NCBI GenBank assembly: GCA_963820545.1
Contig: CAWGAJ010000002.1
Location: forward strand, 992,001-1,056,000
Direction of reading: 5' to 3'
Length of the DNA: 64,000 nt
Source: CAWGAJ01 sp963820545
GTDB taxonomy: Bacteria > Planctomycetota > Planctomycetia > Pirellulales > Thermoguttaceae
Every line of letters begins with the position of its first letter. Positions within the stretch are counted from its first letter, which is position 1. This document shows positions 18,080 through 26,814 of the stretch, in pieces. A program made the translations under genes and the position numbers. The notes under the pieces were generated by a model, which had not been told where the DNA came from, made no database searches, and worked only from the letters and a program-made list of their open reading frames with translations.

Positions 18080-18727
18080 CTAATGATTATCTTCTGTCCT
18101 TTGCCAACGGCTGCGCAAATATTCGACCACCATGGGCATCACAGAAATAACGATAATCGCCAGGATCACCCAGTGAATATTTGTTTTTACTCTCGGTATC
18201 TCACCAAACCAATAACCAGCAAAGACGAAGATCGCTACCCAAGCTACTCCGCCAATAATGTTGTAAACGATGAAACGTGCGTAATTCATCGCGCCGATGC
18301 CCGCCACAAAGGGCGCAAAGGTGCGAATAATCGGCACGAAGCGGGCTAAAATGATCGTCTTACCGCCATATTTTTCGTAGAAGCGGTGCGTACGATCGAG
18401 GTATTCTTTCTTTAAAAAACGTACTCGTCCAGTAAACGCCTTGGGGCCGATATAATGTCCCAGCCAATAGTTCACTGTGTCGCCTAAAATGGCGGCAAAA
18501 CTCAAAATAACAAAAATCAAATATGGATTCAATCCCCTTGATGCGAATGCACCCGCGAGGAAAAGAAGGGAGTCGCCAGGCAAAAAAGGAGTAACCACCA
18601 GCCCGGTTTCACAAAAGATTACCACAAAAAGAATGGTATATGTCCAAGTTCCATAGTTTCTTAAGAGATCTGCCAGAACCTGATCGAGATGAGTAAATAA
18701 ATCGAAGAAGTAGTGTATCCACTCCAC
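18080..18727 (-). CDS. DedA family membrane protein
   Basis: Integral membrane protein of 215 residues in the DedA/VTT family, linked to lipid transport and membrane homeostasis. Family hallmarks are ETGLVVTPFLPGDSLLF in the first half and FVPIIRTFAPFVAG in the second, with about five hydrophobic segments (around 30-50, 58-80, 135-160, 165-185 and 190-208). The start is a GTG at 18727, supported by AGAGGAG seven bases upstream. The region upstream has two palindromic repeats and no sign of an operon partner. Confidence 0.93.
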   Translation of the reverse strand: MEWIHYFFDLFTHLDQVLADLLRNYGTWTYTILFVVIFCETGLVVTPFLPGDSLLFLAGAFASRGLNPYLIFVILSFAAILGDTVNYWLGHYIGPKAFTGRVRFLKKEYLDRTHRFYEKYGGKTIILARFVPIIRTFAPFVAGIGAMNYARFIVYNIIGGVAWVAIFVFAGYWFGEIPRVKTNIHWVILAIIVISVMPMVVEYLRSRWQRTEDNH

Positions 18728-18743
18728 AGAAGTCTCCTCTGAA

Positions 18744-18768
18744 CGTTCCCTGGCGGAGCCTGGGAACG
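18744..18768. repeat. Palindromic repeat family G
   Basis: Perfect arms CGTTCCC and GGGAACG within a 25-bp palindromic sequence just upstream of the DedA gene. Confidence 0.7.
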
Positions 18769-18781
18769 AGGTGCAAAACCG

Positions 18782-18830
18782 CGACCGACCAATCGACCAT
18801 GCTGCGCATGGTGCCCGTTGGTGCCCGTCG
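18782..18830. repeat. Palindromic repeat family B
   Basis: Composite palindrome with GACCATGC/GCATGGTGCCC in the centre and GCGACCGACC/GGTGCCCGTCGC outside. Related sequences are inside purL and inside the family C elements. Confidence 0.75.
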
Positions 18831-18866
18831 CGGCTTTATGACTCATTTCCAATCCCTATCCCCTTC

Positions 18867-19736
18867 TTATCCCCGGGTCAGTATGCGGAAGCGGGCCATT
18901 AGGTCGCAGGTCACCGGGCCGGGGGCGCCGGAGCCGATCGGGCGGCTGTCGACCATCACCACCGGCACCACCTCGGCGGCCGTGCCGGTCAAGAAACATT
19001 CGTCGGCGATATACACGTCGTGCTTGGTCAAAGTGACTTCCAGAACCTCAATGCCCGCCTGGCGGGCCAGGTCGATGACCACCTCGCGCGTGATGCCCTC
19101 CAAAATGCAGGCTTCATTGGGCGGAGTGAGCAAGCGGCCTTTGCGCACGATGAAGATGTTATCGCCGGTGCATTCGGCCACTTCGCCCCTACAATTAAGC
19201 ATCAAGGCCTCGATGCAGCCCGCCTGCGCCCCCTCGATTTTTGCCAATATATTATTCAAGTAGTTGAGCGACTTTATCCGCGGATTCAGCGCGGCCGGAT
19301 GATTGCGGAGCGTGCTTACCGTGACTATTTCCAAGCCTTGCTCGTAGAGTTCGTTGGGATACAGGGAAATATAGTCAGTGATGATGATTACTTGAGGCTC
19401 GCTGCAGCGGTCAGGATCCAGGCCCAAGCTGCCCACGCCCCTAGTAACCACTACGCGGATATAACCGTCTTTTATATTATTGACCGCCAGGGTGTCTTTG
19501 ATGGCCTGGGCCATGGCCTCCTTGCTTAAAGGAATATCCAGCAAGATCGCCTTGGCCGAGTTCCACAGCCGATCTAGATGTGCCTCCAGCCGGAAGACCT
19601 TGCCGCCGTAACTGCGAATGCCCTCGAACACCCCGTCGCCGTAGAGCAGGCCGTGATCGTAGACGCTGATCTTGGCATCCTCTTTACTGTAGAGTTTGCC
19701 GTTAATGTAGACCTTTAGAGTGTTTTGCGAAGACAT
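18867..19736 (-). CDS. ilvE: Branched-chain amino acid aminotransferase
   Basis: PLP-dependent class IV aminotransferase that moves the amino group between glutamate and the branched-chain 2-oxo acids. The 289 residues match the family length. Visible hallmarks are YDHGLLYGDGVFEGIR near the N terminus, the Schiff-base lysine in PRIKSLNYLNN, the ECTGDNIFIV segment and FLTGTAAEVVPV near the C terminus. The ATG at 19736 fits the family start. A heptamer tract overlaps its last codons (18847-18874). Neighbouring genes are unrelated, so it is probably a single-gene unit. Confidence 0.94.
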   Translation of the reverse strand: MSSQNTLKVYINGKLYSKEDAKISVYDHGLLYGDGVFEGIRSYGGKVFRLEAHLDRLWNSAKAILLDIPLSKEAMAQAIKDTLAVNNIKDGYIRVVVTRGVGSLGLDPDRCSEPQVIIITDYISLYPNELYEQGLEIVTVSTLRNHPAALNPRIKSLNYLNNILAKIEGAQAGCIEALMLNCRGEVAECTGDNIFIVRKGRLLTPPNEACILEGITREVVIDLARQAGIEVLEVTLTKHDVYIADECFLTGTAAEVVPVVMVDSRPIGSGAPGPVTCDLMARFRILTRG

Positions 19737-19740
19737 GGGA

Positions 19741-19797
19741 GATAGTGGAAAGTGGATTGTATTAGTGGACAGTGGACGGTGGACAGTGGACAGTGAA
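19741..19797. repeat. Heptamer repeat tract upstream of ilvE
   Basis: Units GGACAGT and GGACGGT repeated with a 7-bp period, preceded by GGAGATAGTGG-like units. It fills the gap between lolD and ilvE. Confidence 0.8.
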
Positions 19798-19838
19798 AAA
19801 ATGCAGCGAATTAGTTGATTTATTCAGCATTCATTAAT

Positions 19839-20731
19839 TTATATTTCAATCCTACCGCCGGCCAGGCGGACAATGCGGTCGGCCTGTTGGGCCAGGGAAT
19901 GATCATGCGTTACCATCACTATAGTGAGATGATGCTGTTGGTTCAAGGTTCGCAAAATTTTCATGATCTCCTGGCCGGAGGCTTGATCGAGATTTCCGGT
20001 GGGTTCGTCGGCCAAGAGGACCTCGGGCTGGGCGACCAGGGCCCGGGCAATGGCTGTCCGTTGCATCTCCCCCCCGAAAGCTCCCGGGGCTTGTGTTTCA
20101 AGCGATGGCTAAGCCCTAAGGTTTCCAGCAGATCCAGGGCCGCTGCTTTATGTTTTTTTCGCTTCAGAAAGTAACTAAAAATCCCATCGACGATCATCAG
20201 CGGCGCAAGCACGTTTTCCAGTGTGGAGAATTCGGGCAAGAGGTGGTAGAACTGGAAGATCATGCCCAAACGCTTATTGCGCAAGGCATCGCAATCGGCG
20301 GCCGACAGGGTGTCGATGCGCCGTCCGCCGAAGTGGATTTCGCCTTGGTCCGGCGAGTCCAGCGCGGCGAGCAAGTGCAGCAAGGTGCTTTTTCCCGAAC
20401 CGCTCTGGCCCACGATCGCGATAAACTCCCCGCGGCGGATTTCCAGGTTCAAATTCCTGAGCACGGGCACTTCGGCCGGGCCTTTGCGGTAAGTTTTATA
20501 AAGCCCGACGGCCTTCATGATTTGTTCTTCCGGCAAAATATTTTGTGGGGAAATAAGCTCGGAAGCGTGGTGGCCTGTTTCCGGCTGAGGAGACTGAGCC
20601 AGCGGATGATGCGGACCGAGAATCAAATGGGGATGATCTTTGATGAGCACAACCTCGGGAAGGGATTTGCGCTCCGGAACTATGCTTTTGGTTGGTGTAA
20701 GCAGCGGCATTTGATCGAGTTTGTTACTCAT
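19839..20731 (-). CDS. lolD: LolD-like ABC transporter ATPase, frameshifted in a G run
   Basis: ATPase partner of the adjacent LolC/E-type permease, of the lipoprotein-release/MacB class. Walker A is GQSGSGKST; the signature region starts RELSGG and then shifts frame. The true continuation EMQRTAIARAL, Walker B VLLADEPTGNLD and the H-loop VMVTHDHS are in the next frame. The shift lies in a run of seven G residues (about 20070); an eighth G restores the protein (297 codons). The ATG at 20731 overlaps the permease stop by eight bases, giving a 71-residue unusual N-terminal extension; the ATG at 20518 would give a standard-length LolD. Confidence 0.85.
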
Positions 20732-22505
20732 ATCGCAGGGCCTCCACGGGATGTAATCGCGCTGCGCGTCGAGCCGGCAGAATGCTGGCCGCCACGGCAA
20801 TGCCCACCGCCCCGGCCACAATCCAAGCGATGGTCTGGGGCACGACAATCGTGGGAATTTTATAAAAATAGTAGATCGCGGGATCAAATACCGGACGGCC
20901 GGTGATTTTTCCTAAAAGGTCGGCGATCTCGTTGATATAACGGACAAAAAGCAGGCCCAAGGCCAATCCCGCGCCCGATCCGATCAATCCCAAGGAAAGG
21001 CCGTATGTGAGAAATATGCCCATCACGCCCCGCCCCGATGCGCCCAAGGATTTAAGAATGCCAATATCACGGGTCTTTTCCACCACAATCATGTAGAAGA
21101 TCGCCAAAATCCCAAAACCCGCCACGGTAATGATCAGGAACAGCAGTACGTTGAGGATGGCGATTTCCATTTGCACGGCCGCCAACAGCGGCCCTTGTTT
21201 GTCGCGCCAGGTTTCCACGACATAAAATTCTCGGGGAAAGGCCTGGCCCAACCGGTCGCGGACTTCTTCGCCGTTGGCGCCCGGCTTGAGTTTGATCTGG
21301 ATCGAGTTGACCAATCCATCGCCGTAAGTCGGATCGATCATCCCCCGCAATTCCTGCAATTTGCGAATGGGCACAAAGATAAAACTCGAGTCGTATTCGC
21401 TCATCTTGCTCTCATAGAAATCGACGATGGTAAAATTGTCGCTGATGAACTTCGGCGGCGTGCCTACCGTGAGGGTGGTGAGTATCACGTCGTCGCCCGG
21501 CAAGAGCAGAAAACGATCTTCAAAACCCTGGCGGGGTTTTTCATTGTCTTTTAGCGTCCGGATGCAGGCCATGGCAATGCCCAGCACCACGCCGGCGTGC
21601 TGTTGGGTGGCCATGTCGAACTCATGGGCGTCGCCTTGTCCGGTCGTCTGGTTGCCCGCTGCGGAGGGCGTTATCGGACGGTTGCCAAAGGGATCTGCGG
21701 TGGGAATATCTGCTGAGGGAGACGGCGAAAATTCTGTCGCGGCATCGTTATTATTACTAGCGCTATTGTTATTGCTAATATTGTCTTTGTTGTTTTCCAG
21801 GTAAGAAGTGGCCGACACGTTGGGGACTGTCCCAATTTTCGTGTCAGCGAAAATGGGACTGTCCCCTTTAGCCTGCTCGTTGTTGGGGGCATTTGTGGAA
21901 GAGGAATTCCGGGCCGCGGGGCTCTCCTGCTTTTCCGCTGGGTAATACTCCTCCTGAAACGCCTTGAGCCGGTCCATCTGGCGGCGGCGTTTCCAGCCGG
22001 CTTCGGCCATTTGCGGACGCGTGGCGGCTTCCGGGCCGCCTTGGTGATCGCGCACATCGTAGCCGTCCTCGCGCAGTTCAAAACTCATTTTCTTGCGATT
22101 GGCCGGGTGTTGCAGATACTTGCTGAAATCGCTGACCTTGCTTTGGGTGGCCTCGTCGATGCCGATCAGTTGCACGGGCCGGGGAGTCATCCATTGCCCG
22201 TTGAAGCGAAAACTGAGCAAGGCCGGCACCACTACCGTGGGCGTCATCGCTTCGATGGAATCGCCCGCAATACGGCGAATATCCTCCATGTGCGTGTCGG
22301 CGTCCCGCATGCCGCTAAAATTGCGCGATTCCACCACCACGTCGGAAATGATACCGTGGATGCGATTCTGCATCTCGCTGGTAAAACCCTCCATCACGCT
22401 GTTGACCACGATCATCGTGGCCACGCCCAGCGTAACGCTCACAATCGACGCCAGGGCGATGTACCGCGTGCACAAATACCGCCAACAGATAAGCAGTTTG
22501 TACAT
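20724..22505 (-). CDS. LolC/E- or FtsX-type ABC permease
   Basis: Inner-membrane permease of the LolC/LolE/MacB family: one N-terminal membrane helix (residues 15-37), a large extracytoplasmic domain and three C-terminal helices (about 437-460, 485-510, 555-580). The FtsX-like C terminus contains KTRDIGILKSLGASGRGV. With lolD downstream it likely extracts lipoproteins or exports a substrate. The 593 residues exceed the usual 400-420 because of a low-complexity segment (about 185-300, rich in Asn, Ser and Pro) that includes a family A palindrome translated in frame (residues 213-230, GDSPIFADTKIGTVPNV). ATG at 22505. Confidence 0.88.
   Translation of the reverse strand: MYKLLICWRYLCTRYIALASIVSVTLGVATMIVVNSVMEGFTSEMQNRIHGIISDVVVESRNFSGMRDADTHMEDIRRIAGDSIEAMTPTVVVPALLSFRFNGQWMTPRPVQLIGIDEATQSKVSDFSKYLQHPANRKKMSFELREDGYDVRDHQGGPEAATRPQMAEAGWKRRRQMDRLKAFQEEYYPAEKQESPAARNSSSTNAPNNEQAKGDSPIFADTKIGTVPNVSATSYLENNKDNISNNNSASNNNDAATEFSPSPSADIPTADPFGNRPITPSAAGNQTTGQGDAHEFDMATQQHAGVVLGIAMACIRTLKDNEKPRQGFEDRFLLLPGDDVILTTLTVGTPPKFISDNFTIVDFYESKMSEYDSSFIFVPIRKLQELRGMIDPTYGDGLVNSIQIKLKPGANGEEVRDRLGQAFPREFYVVETWRDKQGPLLAAVQMEIAILNVLLFLIITVAGFGILAIFYMIVVEKTRDIGILKSLGASGRGVMGIFLTYGLSLGLIGSGAGLALGLLFVRYINEIADLLGKITGRPVFDPAIYYFYKIPTIVVPQTIAWIVAGAVGIAVAASILPARRAARLHPVEALRYE
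21822..21868 (-). repeat. Palindromic repeat family A, in frame in the permease
   Basis: Same element as in the TMTC genes but in the opposite orientation relative to the reading frame, giving GDSPIFADTKIGTVP instead of GTVPIFASAKMGLSP. Both orientations lack stop codons in the frame used. Confidence 0.9.
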
Positions 22506-22558
22506 GAGAGGGTTCAGGGTTCAGTGGATAGGGGATAGGAAATAGGAGATAGAAGATA
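22506..22558. repeat. Heptamer repeat tract between lysS and the permease
   Basis: Units GATAGGG, GATAGGA, AATAGGA, GATAGAA after GGTTCAG units, all with a 7-bp period. Confidence 0.8.
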
Positions 22559-22559
22559 G

Positions 22560-22585
22560 TAGCCGCCGGTCAACGACTGGCGGAA
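22560..22585. repeat. Palindromic repeat family F
   Basis: GCCGCCGGTCAACGACTGGCGG hairpin-forming sequence; close relatives are at 46661-46684 and 49164-49186. Confidence 0.7.
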
Positions 22586-22616
22586 TAATGTTCGTCTCTT
22601 TCAATCTTGCCTTCTT

Positions 22617-24218
22617 TTACACTTCCGGACGCAACAGCGGAAAAAGTATCGCCTCGCGGATGGATTGCGCGTTGGTCAACAGCATTACCAGGCGGTCGAT
22701 GCCGATGCCTAGCCCGCCGGCTGGCGGCATGCCGTGACGCAACGCCCGGATGAAATCGCGGTCCATTTTGGCCATCGATTCTTCTTCCGGCAGTCCCTCA
22801 AGCTGCCGGGAAAACAGCTCTTCCTGCAAATCGGGATCGTTTAATTCCGTGTAGGCGTTGGCCACTTCCATGCCTTCGATAAACAATTCAAAACGCTCGG
22901 CCACGGCCGGATTTTCGCGCTTGCGTTTTGTAAGCGGGCAGATGCTGGCTGGATAGTCGAGCACAAACACCGGACCGGACAACGCTTTTTCGACCACCTC
23001 CTCGAAAACCGCATTCTTGATCACGTCGGGATGTTTTCCCGTGGTCGCCATGTCCAGCTTCTGGGCTATTGCCTTGACCGCTGGTGCATCATCGGGCGAA
23101 ACGCCTGTATGTTCTGTAAATAGCTCGTTGTATGTCTTTCGGGCAAACGGCGGCGTAAAATCGATCACCTTATCGCCCCAGTTGATCTTCAAATCCTGGT
23201 TGGTGGCGCGGATGGCATCCAGGATGATCTTTTCGGTCAGCGCCAACATCGTTTCGTAATTGCCGTAGGCCTGATAGACCTCGAGCATGGTAAACTCGGG
23301 ATTGTGTCGGGGACTGATGCCTTCGTTGCGGTAGACTCGGCCCAGTTCATATACCCGTTCGATTCCGCCCACTAAAAGCCGTTTCAGATGCAGTTCCAAG
23401 GCTATGCGCAAGTAAAGATCGATGTCCAGGGCGTTGTGATGAGTACTAAAAGGTCGGGCAGCCGCCCCGCCGGCAATGGCGTGCAACGTGGGACCCTCCA
23501 CCTCAATAAATCCTTCAGCATCTAGCGAACGGCGGATGGATTGCACTATCTTAGTTCGCCGCAGAAAACGCTCCAGAACGCCCTCGGTGTGGATCAAATC
23601 GAGATAACGCATTCGCTGGCGCAGGTCGGGATCAATCAGTCCGGCCCATTTTTCCGGGGGCGTTTCGATCGACTTGCTGAGGAAATGCAGGCCGTCGGCA
23701 AAGATTGTCAGTTCACCTTTCATGGTGCGATGGAACTGGCCGTCCACGCCCACCAGATCGCCCAGGTCAAGGCATTGGGCAAGTTCCCAATTTCGCTCGC
23801 CCACCTGGGCCTTGCCGATCATCACCTGGATGGTCCCGGTCCAATCGCGAATTTGCAGCCAGTGGACCTTCCCCGAAGGACGCCGGAGGATAATGCGCCC
23901 CGCCGCGCGAACGTGCGGACCATGCTCCGGGGACTGTCTCGATTTTTGCGCAGGGGACTGTCCCGATTTTTGCGCAGCCGGGGACTGTCCCGATTTTTGC
24001 GCAGCAAAAATGGGACTGTCCCCTTCTGATTGCGGAGATGGAGACTCGACTACAATCTCATCAACACGCTTGCGTATTTCGGCGATAGGCTGATTACCAT
24101 CGAAACGAGATCCCCAGGGATCAACACCCAATTCAACTATCTTGTGCAGTTTATCGCGTCGAGCGGCCTCAAGGGCTGCCGCTGAGCCAATCGGTTTCGA
24201 TTCTGGTCGCTCGGCCAT
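22617..24218 (-). CDS. lysS: Lysyl-tRNA synthetase, class II, with repeat-derived insertion
   Basis: Charges tRNA-Lys in the cytoplasm. The class II catalytic core is complete: motif 2 around GRVYRNEGISPRHNPEFTML and motif 3 in GLGIGIDRLVMLLT. The OB-fold tRNA-binding domain begins near residue 102 (HVRAAGRIILRR). Directly before it, residues 61-100 are a repeat-derived stretch in which GQSP-type units recur (QKSGQSP twice, then QKSRQSP). It comes from a family A palindrome whose left arm has been amplified to three copies, all in frame. The ATG at 24218 (MAERPESK) is preferred to an upstream TTG. Probably the first gene of a lysS-permease-lolD unit. Confidence 0.95.
   Translation of the reverse strand: MAERPESKPIGSAAALEAARRDKLHKIVELGVDPWGSRFDGNQPIAEIRKRVDEIVVESPSPQSEGDSPIFAAQKSGQSPAAQKSGQSPAQKSRQSPEHGPHVRAAGRIILRRPSGKVHWLQIRDWTGTIQVMIGKAQVGERNWELAQCLDLGDLVGVDGQFHRTMKGELTIFADGLHFLSKSIETPPEKWAGLIDPDLRQRMRYLDLIHTEGVLERFLRRTKIVQSIRRSLDAEGFIEVEGPTLHAIAGGAAARPFSTHHNALDIDLYLRIALELHLKRLLVGGIERVYELGRVYRNEGISPRHNPEFTMLEVYQAYGNYETMLALTEKIILDAIRATNQDLKINWGDKVIDFTPPFARKTYNELFTEHTGVSPDDAPAVKAIAQKLDMATTGKHPDVIKNAVFEEVVEKALSGPVFVLDYPASICPLTKRKRENPAVAERFELFIEGMEVANAYTELNDPDLQEELFSRQLEGLPEEESMAKMDRDFIRALRHGMPPAGGLGIGIDRLVMLLTNAQSIREAILFPLLRPEV
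23929..24025 (-). repeat. Tandemly amplified family A palindrome in lysS
   Basis: Three left arms (GGGGACTGTCYCGATTTTTG followed by CGCA) in tandem and one right arm (AAAAATGGGACTGTCCCC). Spacings of 24 and 27 bases keep the lysS frame open. Confidence 0.9.
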
Positions 24219-24415
24219 GTCTAGTTCGTCCAAAAATTAGCTAGAACAATGCAGAATAACAAGTTGCGGCATTGTAGTAGAACCCGCCTAAGGGTCAATG
24301 GCAATTAGAGGAGTCACCGGACAGGAAATCAGGGGTAAGTGGGCAGGAAAAAGCTTTTGCCCCTCCGATATCAGGTGAAGGAGACTTCAGGATAAAGCAG
24401 TGTAAAGGAGTGTTC

Positions 24416-25438
24416 TTATTTAAGCCGCCTTCGCCGCCAATAGTAAGCGGACAGAGTAATAGCACAACTTCCTAATATGGCAAGGGTTGAAGGTTCAGGA
24501 ACAAGGCTGAATTCCAGTATGCGGTGATTTCTCGTATCAGCGACCCAGATGTTCCCCCCCGAGTCCACGGCCAAACCCTCAGGGCAATTTAGCTGACCGT
24601 TTCCGCTCCCGTAAGTGCCGAATTTTGTTAGATACATTCCGCTGCCTTCGAACTCCTGAATTCGGCTGTTGAAACAATCAGCGATCCAGAGATTTGTTGA
24701 TAAGTCCAGTGCCACATTCATTGGCCTATTAAACTGACCATTCCCGCTACCCCATGAACCAAACTGACTGATATACATTCCACTGTTATCGAACTTCTGA
24801 ATACAGTTGTCTGCCGATAGAACAACCAAGACATTTCCCGACGAGTCCACAGCCAAACCTCCGAGTTGAGTTAAATGCACATTGTCGTCGCCATATAAAC
24901 CGAACTGTGTAAGATATGAGCCGCTGCTATTGAATTTTTCGATTCGGTCGTTCCAGTAATCAGTAACAAAGATGTTATTCGACTGGTCCATAGCCACGTC
25001 GTAAGGATTATTGAATTGCCCGTATCCGGTGCCAAGTGAGCCGAATTGAAAGAGATAAGTACCACTGCTACTGAATTTCTGGATGCGGTTGTTCCACGTG
25101 TCGGCAACCCAGAGATTCCCCGATGAATCCGTGGCTAAGCCATGCGGATAATTGAACTGACCGCTCCCGCTTCCGGATGAGCCGATAGTTTTTAGAAATT
25201 GGCCGTTACTGTCGAATTCCTGGATGCGGTTGTTCCACGTGTCGGCAACCCAGACATTCCCCGATGAGTCAATGGCCACATCGGAGGGATTATTGAACTG
25301 CCCGTTCCCAGTGCCGGCACCAGTACCGCCAATACTTCTTGTGAGTTGGTAATCTGCCGCCGTTGCCTGTTGGCTTCCTGCGAATAGTGTCAACAGTACT
25401 ATTGCCATGCTCCACATTAAAAGGTTTTTGCACAACAT
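24416..25438 (-). CDS. NHL-repeat beta-propeller protein with PEP-CTERM anchor
   Basis: Secreted protein of 340 residues. The signal peptide is MLCKNLLMWSMAIVLLTLFA, followed by six NHL repeats of about 47 residues each with the core (D)SSGNVWVADTWNNRIQ(E/K)F, which form a six-bladed propeller, and a PEP-CTERM tail (VPEPSTLAILGSCAITLSAY, then WRRRRLK). NHL propellers bind protein, sugar or RNA; the partner here is unknown. The frame is open upstream for 31 more codons, but the ATG at 25438 begins exactly at the signal peptide. It stands alone on the minus strand. Confidence 0.88.
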   Translation of the reverse strand: MLCKNLLMWSMAIVLLTLFAGSQQATAADYQLTRSIGGTGAGTGNGQFNNPSDVAIDSSGNVWVADTWNNRIQEFDSNGQFLKTIGSSGSGSGQFNYPHGLATDSSGNLWVADTWNNRIQKFSSSGTYLFQFGSLGTGYGQFNNPYDVAMDQSNNIFVTDYWNDRIEKFNSSGSYLTQFGLYGDDNVHLTQLGGLAVDSSGNVLVVLSADNCIQKFDNSGMYISQFGSWGSGNGQFNRPMNVALDLSTNLWIADCFNSRIQEFEGSGMYLTKFGTYGSGNGQLNCPEGLAVDSGGNIWVADTRNHRILEFSLVPEPSTLAILGSCAITLSAYYWRRRRLK

Positions 25439-25968
25439 AGTATTTTTTCTATAAAGCGTGTCTGTTAAAGTGTTATTTATAAAATAAAGGTGCGATTCCA
25501 CGTTGATCCAAAGGGCGCGCAAAAAACGCAATAACGTGGTTCAAGGGAATCGAGCCTTTTACTAAAGGCTATTTAAGAAGTAGCCCGTGGCAAATTGCGC
25601 AAAAATTCAATAAATAATCTCCACGTGACTAAAGCCGCTGCCTCACTTGACTTGTCAGGAAACACAAGTAATTTAACCTCCAATTTATTCCACTCCTTAA
25701 CATCTGTCAATTATTTTGGTGGATTTATTGAAAATCTGTAATTTGATAGAGTTGGATATAATATTGGAATTCACTATCTCTGGGGAATCACAGGCATAGC
25801 GATGTCCCACCAAATTCCACGGTAAAACGTGCGGTGGGCATACTTGATTTACCCCCTTGCTCTGACCTTAGCCTTTGGCCCTTACCCCTCATAAAGCCCC
25901 CCGCTCCCTTAACAGGCGATTTTGCTACAATGGGCTGTTTAACGACCGAAAGTCCCTTGAGCAATAAC
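25439..25968. other. 530-bp divergent spacer, no gene seen
   Basis: Promoter-bearing spacer between the NHL protein and tyrA. A TATAAT hexamer at 25757-25762 on the plus strand is a possible -10 box for tyrA-purL, but no good -35 box stands at the usual spacing. The tyrA frame is open back to 25834 without a ribosome binding site. Confidence 0.4.
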
Positions 25969-26814
25969 ATGAAACCGCTCAAAACCGTGGCAATCGTGGG
26001 AGTCGGCCTGATCGGAGGATCGATCGGGCTGGCCCTGCGCCAACGAAAGTTGGCCGAGCAGGTGATTGGCATTGGGCGGCGCCAGGAAAGTCTCCGGGTG
26101 GCGCGGCGAATAGGCGCCGTGGACCATACCACGGTGGACATCGAAAAGGGCGTGGTCGAGGCCGAACTTGTGATCGTGTGTACGCCGGTGGGCAGGATCG
26201 TCGAAGATGTGCGCAAGGCCGCGTTGCACTGTCCCGAGGGCATGCTTTTGACCGACGCCGGCAGTGTCAAACAGGCGATCGTTGCGGCCCTGGACGAAGG
26301 ACTTCCCCGGGCTTGCCGCTATTTGGGCGGCCATCCCCTGGCCGGCAGCGAAAAGACCGGCCCCGGCTTTGCCAAGGCTGATTTGTTTGAAGGGCACATT
26401 GCGATCCTCACTCCCACCAAAAACACCATGGCCGAGGATTTTGATTTTTTAGAGGAGTTTTGGGGGGCGCTGGGTTCGGTGGTGGTACAGCTTTCGCCCG
26501 AAGAGCACGATCGGGCATTGGCCTTGACCAGCCATTTGCCCCATCTTGTCGCCGCGGCGCTGGCCGCCTCATTGCCCGAAAAATATTTCCGCCTGGCCGG
26601 CCCCGGCGTACACGACACCACGCGCATTGCCTCGGGAGAGCCGCAGTTGTGGCAACAGATTTTCGCACATAATCGCCGCAATGTTTTAGACGCCTTGGAA
26701 CAATTCTCCGCCAACTTAAGCGCCTTACAATCCGCCCTGCGCAACGGCAACAACGAGGAACTCTTTAATTTACTCACTCTAGCCAAGAAAAACCGCGATG
26801 CTTTGGGAAGTTGA
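25969..26814 (+). CDS. tyrA: Prephenate dehydrogenase (TyrA family)
   Basis: Converts prephenate (or arogenate) to the tyrosine precursor with NAD(P). The N-terminal Rossmann motif is VGVGLIGGSIGLALR, and the family signature GGHPLAGSEKTGPG with its active-site His is near residues 120-135; the C-terminal part is the usual helical dimerisation domain. The 281-residue length is normal for a monofunctional TyrA. The ATG at 25969 (MKPLKTVAIVG) is chosen because it starts at the Rossmann fold; upstream in-frame codons look like non-coding sequence. The 3' end overlaps purL by 17 bases, so the two are probably translated from one message. Confidence 0.93.
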   Translation: MKPLKTVAIVGVGLIGGSIGLALRQRKLAEQVIGIGRRQESLRVARRIGAVDHTTVDIEKGVVEAELVIVCTPVGRIVEDVRKAALHCPEGMLLTDAGSVKQAIVAALDEGLPRACRYLGGHPLAGSEKTGPGFAKADLFEGHIAILTPTKNTMAEDFDFLEEFWGALGSVVVQLSPEEHDRALALTSHLPHLVAAALAASLPEKYFRLAGPGVHDTTRIASGEPQLWQQIFAHNRRNVLDALEQFSANLSALQSALRNGNNEELFNLLTLAKKNRDALGS

